From assembly GCF_023078495.1 (NCBI RefSeq), contig NZ_CP095742.1:4759501-4823500 (forward strand): a stretch of 64,000 bases of DNA, in the 5' to 3' direction. The translations under genes were made by a program, and so were the position numbers. Shown piece by piece: positions 61,087-64,000 of this stretch. The notes beneath the pieces were generated by a model. That model worked only from the letters and a program-made list of their open reading frames with translations. It was not told the DNA's origin and did no database searches. Each line of letters opens with the position of its first letter. Position 1 is the stretch's first letter. The DNA comes from Luteibacter aegosomatissinici. Lineage in GTDB: Bacteria; Pseudomonadota; Gammaproteobacteria; Xanthomonadales; Rhodanobacteraceae.

Positions 61087-63027
61087 ATGGCCATCCGGAA
61101 GACACTCGCCACGCTCACCACGGCAGCCGGAGCCCTTAAGGGGGCGCGGAAAGGCAAGCCAGGCACGGCGTACTTCGCGCCACAGCTCGCCCGCTTGCGC
61201 GAGGCACCGCCGCAAGGCGATACGTGGCTGCATGAAGTGAAGTGGGACGGGTATCGCATCCTTACCGGCATCGCCAACAGCGAAGTGAACCTGTGGTCGC
61301 GCAACGCCCTGCCCTGGAATCACCGCATTCCACAGATCGTGCGCGCCATTGAAGCGCTTGGCCTGGAGAGCGCACGGCTCGATGGCGAACTCATCGCACT
61401 CGACTCGCACGGCCGCAGCGATTTCAATGCGCTTCAGAAGACGCTCGCAGGGGAAGCCAACGCACCGTTGGTCTACATGCTGTTCGATATGCCGTTCCTG
61501 CAGGGCTATGACCTGTCGCGCGTCGCGCTGATCGAACGGAAGGCCCTGCTCGAACGCATGCTTGCGCACGCCCCGGCCCACCTGCGTTTCAGCGCACACA
61601 CGATCGGGCATGGCGATAAGGCGTTTGCGGTCGCCATGACACAGAAGCTCGAGGGCATCCTCTCCAAGCGCATCGACGGGCCTTACCACAGCGGGCGCAA
61701 CGACGACTGGCTGAAGATCAAACGCCTTGAAGCGGACGAATATGCCGTTATCGGCTACACGCCTGCGAAGGGCTCGCGACTTTCGTTCGGTTCGCTGCTG
61801 CTTGCCAGGCCCGGCACGAAGGGCCGCTGGACCTACGTGGGTCGCGTTGGCACCGGCTTTACCGACGAGATGCTGCGCAAGCTCGGCAAAACGCTTGCAC
61901 GGGGCGGCCAAAAGACCCCGCCCGTGCCGCTGGACGGCATCGATCCCCTGCTCCGCGGCGCCCTCTGGGTCACACCGACCGTGGTGGCCGAGGTTTATTA
62001 CCGTGGCATCGGCAACCTTGGTCTGCTCCGCCAGCCCAGCCTGAAAGCGCTGCGTATCGACAAGGCACCCAGGGATCTGCGCGATAGCGACCGTCGCACG
62101 GCAGCATCACCCGACCCGAAACCGTCCGCGAGGAAAAGGCCCGTGGCGACCAACGAGATCACCATCACTCACCCCGACCGGGTCGTGTATCCGGACGATG
62201 GCATCACCAAGCAGGATGTCGCCGACTACTACAAAGCGGTGATGCCGTGGTTCCTGCCGCCGGTGGCTGACCGGCCCATGCCGATGCTGCGTTGCCCAGG
62301 CGGCATCGGTGAGCACTGCTTCTTCCAGAAACACATGATCGCCGGCTTGCATCACGTGGGTTCGGCAAAGCTCAAGGAGGAGACCGGCACTCAGGCCGTT
62401 TATCTGTACCCGAAGGACGAGGCCGGCCTCATGGAACTCGTGCAGTTCGGCGCCATCGAGTTCCACCCCTGGGGCTCGCATGCCAAAAGGCCTGACGTAG
62501 CCGACCGCGTGATCTTCGACCTTGACCCGGGTGAAGGCGTCGCGTGGAAGCGCGTCGTCGCGGCCGCACGCATGGTGCGGAATTTTCTCAAGCAGCTCGG
62601 GCTCGTATCCTTCGTCCGCACCACGGGCGGCAAAGGCCTGCACATTGTGGTCCCCCTCTCGCCAGGCGCGGACTGGGAGACCGTGCGCACCTTCGCCCGC
62701 GGGTTTGCGGACGCCCTGGCCCAGGCGCATCCCGATGAATTCGTCGCCACGGCGGCAAAGAAAGTGCGCAGCGGCAGGATCTACCTGGATTACCTGCGTA
62801 ATGGCCGCGGGGCGACGGCCGTCGCCTCGTATTCGCTGCGCGCACGCCCCGGCGCGCCGGTCGCGGTACCGCTGCGTTGGGAGGAACTGGGCAAGCTCAC
62901 CTCCGGCGCGGATTTCACCATCCACACCGTCCCCAAGCGCCTGGGGCGGCTGAAGAAAGACCCCTGGGAAGGCATCGACAAGGTGCGCCAGAGCCTGGAT
63001 GACGTCGTGGAGCGGCTGGGCCTGTAG
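61087..63027 (+). CDS. ligD: ATP-dependent DNA ligase D, ligase and polymerase domains only
   Basis: 646 aa from ATG 61087; an upstream in-frame start at 61039 adds a non-homologous leader. Ligase domain (about 25-330): nucleotidyl Lys52 in EVKWDGYRI, LDGELIAL, EGILSKRID and DWLKIKR. A basic linker leads to an AEP polymerase domain (about 355-640): ITHPDRVVYPDDG, DRVIFDLDPGEGV (DxD) and RTTGGKGLHIVVPL. The usual 3'-phosphoesterase domain of LigD is absent. No Ku gene lies in the window. LigD seals non-homologous end-joining breaks; a Ku partner would be needed. A TTTAAT box lies 10 bases before the ATG. Confidence 0.92.
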   Translation: MAIRKTLATLTTAAGALKGARKGKPGTAYFAPQLARLREAPPQGDTWLHEVKWDGYRILTGIANSEVNLWSRNALPWNHRIPQIVRAIEALGLESARLDGELIALDSHGRSDFNALQKTLAGEANAPLVYMLFDMPFLQGYDLSRVALIERKALLERMLAHAPAHLRFSAHTIGHGDKAFAVAMTQKLEGILSKRIDGPYHSGRNDDWLKIKRLEADEYAVIGYTPAKGSRLSFGSLLLARPGTKGRWTYVGRVGTGFTDEMLRKLGKTLARGGQKTPPVPLDGIDPLLRGALWVTPTVVAEVYYRGIGNLGLLRQPSLKALRIDKAPRDLRDSDRRTAASPDPKPSARKRPVATNEITITHPDRVVYPDDGITKQDVADYYKAVMPWFLPPVADRPMPMLRCPGGIGEHCFFQKHMIAGLHHVGSAKLKEETGTQAVYLYPKDEAGLMELVQFGAIEFHPWGSHAKRPDVADRVIFDLDPGEGVAWKRVVAAARMVRNFLKQLGLVSFVRTTGGKGLHIVVPLSPGADWETVRTFARGFADALAQAHPDEFVATAAKKVRSGRIYLDYLRNGRGATAVASYSLRARPGAPVAVPLRWEELGKLTSGADFTIHTVPKRLGRLKKDPWEGIDKVRQSLDDVVERLGL

Positions 63028-63059
63028 ACTTGGCCCCTCCTTAACCGAACCCACGGCCC

Positions 63060-63956
63060 ATGTTCGCCTCGCTACCGGTCTTCCTGCGCGTCCCCCTTGC
63101 CTGCCTGTTCCTGCTGGGCAATACGGTACTGCATGTCACGCCGCTGCTCCTGCTGACGCTGGTGCGCATCGTGCTGCCGTTGCAGGCCATGCGTAAGGCA
63201 TGCGGCGCGGCGCTGGTGGGCATCGCGGAGAGCTGGCTCAGCTTCAACGGGTGGCTTTGGGGGGCGTTCACCCGCACGCGGTGGACGGTCGAGGGCATCG
63301 ACGGCCTCACGCCGCGCGATAACTACCTGGTGGTGTGCAACCACCAGAGCTGGATCGATATCCCGGCCCTGCAGAAGATCTTCAACCGCCGCATTCCGTT
63401 CATGCGCTTCTTCCTGAAGAGTCAGCTGATCTGGGTACCGCTGCTCGGGCCAGCCTGGTGGGCGCTCGATTTCCCGTTCATGAAGCGCCACTCGCGTGAG
63501 GAGCTCGAGCGCCACCCGGAACTGAAATCACGCGACCGAGACGCCACGCGCCGCGCATGCGAAAAGTTCCGCCACGTGCCCGTGGCCATCATGAACTTCA
63601 CGGAGGGCACGCGCTTCACGCAAGCCAAGCACGATGCGCAGAAATCGCCCTATACCCACCTGCTGCGGCCCAAGGCCGGCGGCGTGGCATTCGTGGTCGA
63701 TGCGATGGGCGATGCGATCCGGCACATGCTGGATGTGACCATCGTGTACCCCGACGGCCCGGGCTCGATGATGGACATGATCGCCGGCCGCATCCGCGAA
63801 ATCCGAATCCACGTCCGCAAGCTGCCGCTCCTGGACAGCATGCGCGGCGATTACGAAAACGACAGCGCCTTCCGCGAACGCTTCCAGGCGTGGATCAACC
63901 AGCTGTGGCAGGAGAAGGACGAACGCATCACGCAGATGCTCGCCAGGCCCGCATAA
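63060..63956 (+). CDS. Lysophospholipid acyltransferase family protein (YihG/PlsC-like)
   Basis: 298 aa. Two N-terminal hydrophobic segments (about 6-50) anchor it in the inner membrane. Acyltransferase motifs: NHQSWID (HX4D) and NFTEGTR (EGTR); between them FFLKSQLIWVPLLGP. This matches 1-acylglycerol-3-phosphate acyltransferases of the YihG type, which transfer acyl groups to lysophosphatidate or similar lipids. It begins 32 bases after ligD, in the same direction. Confidence 0.92.
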   Translation: MFASLPVFLRVPLACLFLLGNTVLHVTPLLLLTLVRIVLPLQAMRKACGAALVGIAESWLSFNGWLWGAFTRTRWTVEGIDGLTPRDNYLVVCNHQSWIDIPALQKIFNRRIPFMRFFLKSQLIWVPLLGPAWWALDFPFMKRHSREELERHPELKSRDRDATRRACEKFRHVPVAIMNFTEGTRFTQAKHDAQKSPYTHLLRPKAGGVAFVVDAMGDAIRHMLDVTIVYPDGPGSMMDMIAGRIREIRIHVRKLPLLDSMRGDYENDSAFRERFQAWINQLWQEKDERITQMLARPA

Positions 63957-63968
63957 AGCACCCGCCAT

Positions 63969-63994
63969 GGTAGGAGCGCACCCTGTGCGCGACA
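63969..63994 (+). repeat. Second REP-like palindrome family at the right edge
   Basis: GGTAGGAGCGCAC-CCTGTGCGCGACA-type sequence after the acyltransferase stop: inverted GCGCAC/GTGCGC around CCT. The TAGGAGCGC start is shared with the other repeats, the centre is different. A facing partner would be outside the window. Confidence 0.6.
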
Positions 63995-64000
63995 GCTTTT

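Noticed and set aside
59655-61139. 494-codon plus-strand open frame
   Set aside because: Antisense to copA, which has all four copper-ligand motifs.
1-64000. CRISPR arrays, tRNA or rRNA genes, integrases, prophage or transposase genes
   Set aside because: None recognised. The only short repeats are REP-like palindromes and the 28-bp duplication; no repeat-spacer array, tRNA cloverleaf or recombinase motif was seen by eye.

Overview
The window is a high-G+C, gene-dense chromosomal segment. Its gene content (Cache/PAS NahK-type hybrid kinase paired with a LuxR-type regulator, CopA/CopB, CzcCBA-like efflux, EAL-CBS-GGDEF protein, and REP-like palindromes built on GCGCGCTCCTACA) suggests a gammaproteobacterium of the Xanthomonadales, most like Rhodanobacteraceae such as Luteibacter or Dyella. 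That placement is an inference from gene content and composition; no rRNA or tRNA gene was seen.

Layout. 1-2.8 kb: the end of a BlaR1-type M56 peptidase and a secreted beta-lactamase-fold serine hydrolase. 2.8-6.1 kb: a secreted TAP-like alpha/beta hydrolase divergent from a MocR-type regulator that has lost its PLP-anchoring lysine. 6.4-9.4 kb: a LytS/LytTR two-component pair and a PD40 propeller protein. 9.4-12.5 kb: a TPR membrane protein broken by an exact 28-bp tandem duplication, a DUF1254/DUF1214 protein and a small secreted protein. 12.5-19.8 kb: a LuxR-type response regulator and hybrid kinase next to a dctA-esterase-porin operon, probably one uptake module. 19.9-21 kb: a tautomerase and an SDR. 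21-28.9 kb: a heavy-metal RND operon (small CHC-rich protein, TolC-like, adaptor, pump, DUF305, YVTN propeller). 28.9-40.8 kb: several divergent regulator/oxidoreductase pairs, a dodecin, a hybrid kinase, an ABC-F ATPase, dkgB with a LysR gene, and a secreted DRGHM nuclease.

40.83-44.05 kb: a lower-G+C island holding a SIR2-HerA antiphage operon. The SIR2 gene has a single in-frame TAA inside its conserved GYGFNDDH region. Downstream of herA is a third gene for a 111-aa protein that resembles effector-associated (EACC1-like) proteins. This is the most interesting part of the window.

44.05-64 kb: an L,D-transpeptidase coupled to an FAD monooxygenase, GST, DUF899, a YheO-type regulator, an SdpR-like repressor with a cupin-DUF2867 fusion, an MCP, an EAL-CBS-GGDEF protein, a histidine phosphatase, a DksA-like zinc-finger protein, an alpha-L-fucosidase, a VOC protein, a LysR gene, copAB, a LigD lacking the phosphoesterase domain, and an acyltransferase. 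REP-like palindromes sit at several gene ends (6.2, 34.2, 54.9-55.0, 56.6 and 64.0 kb).
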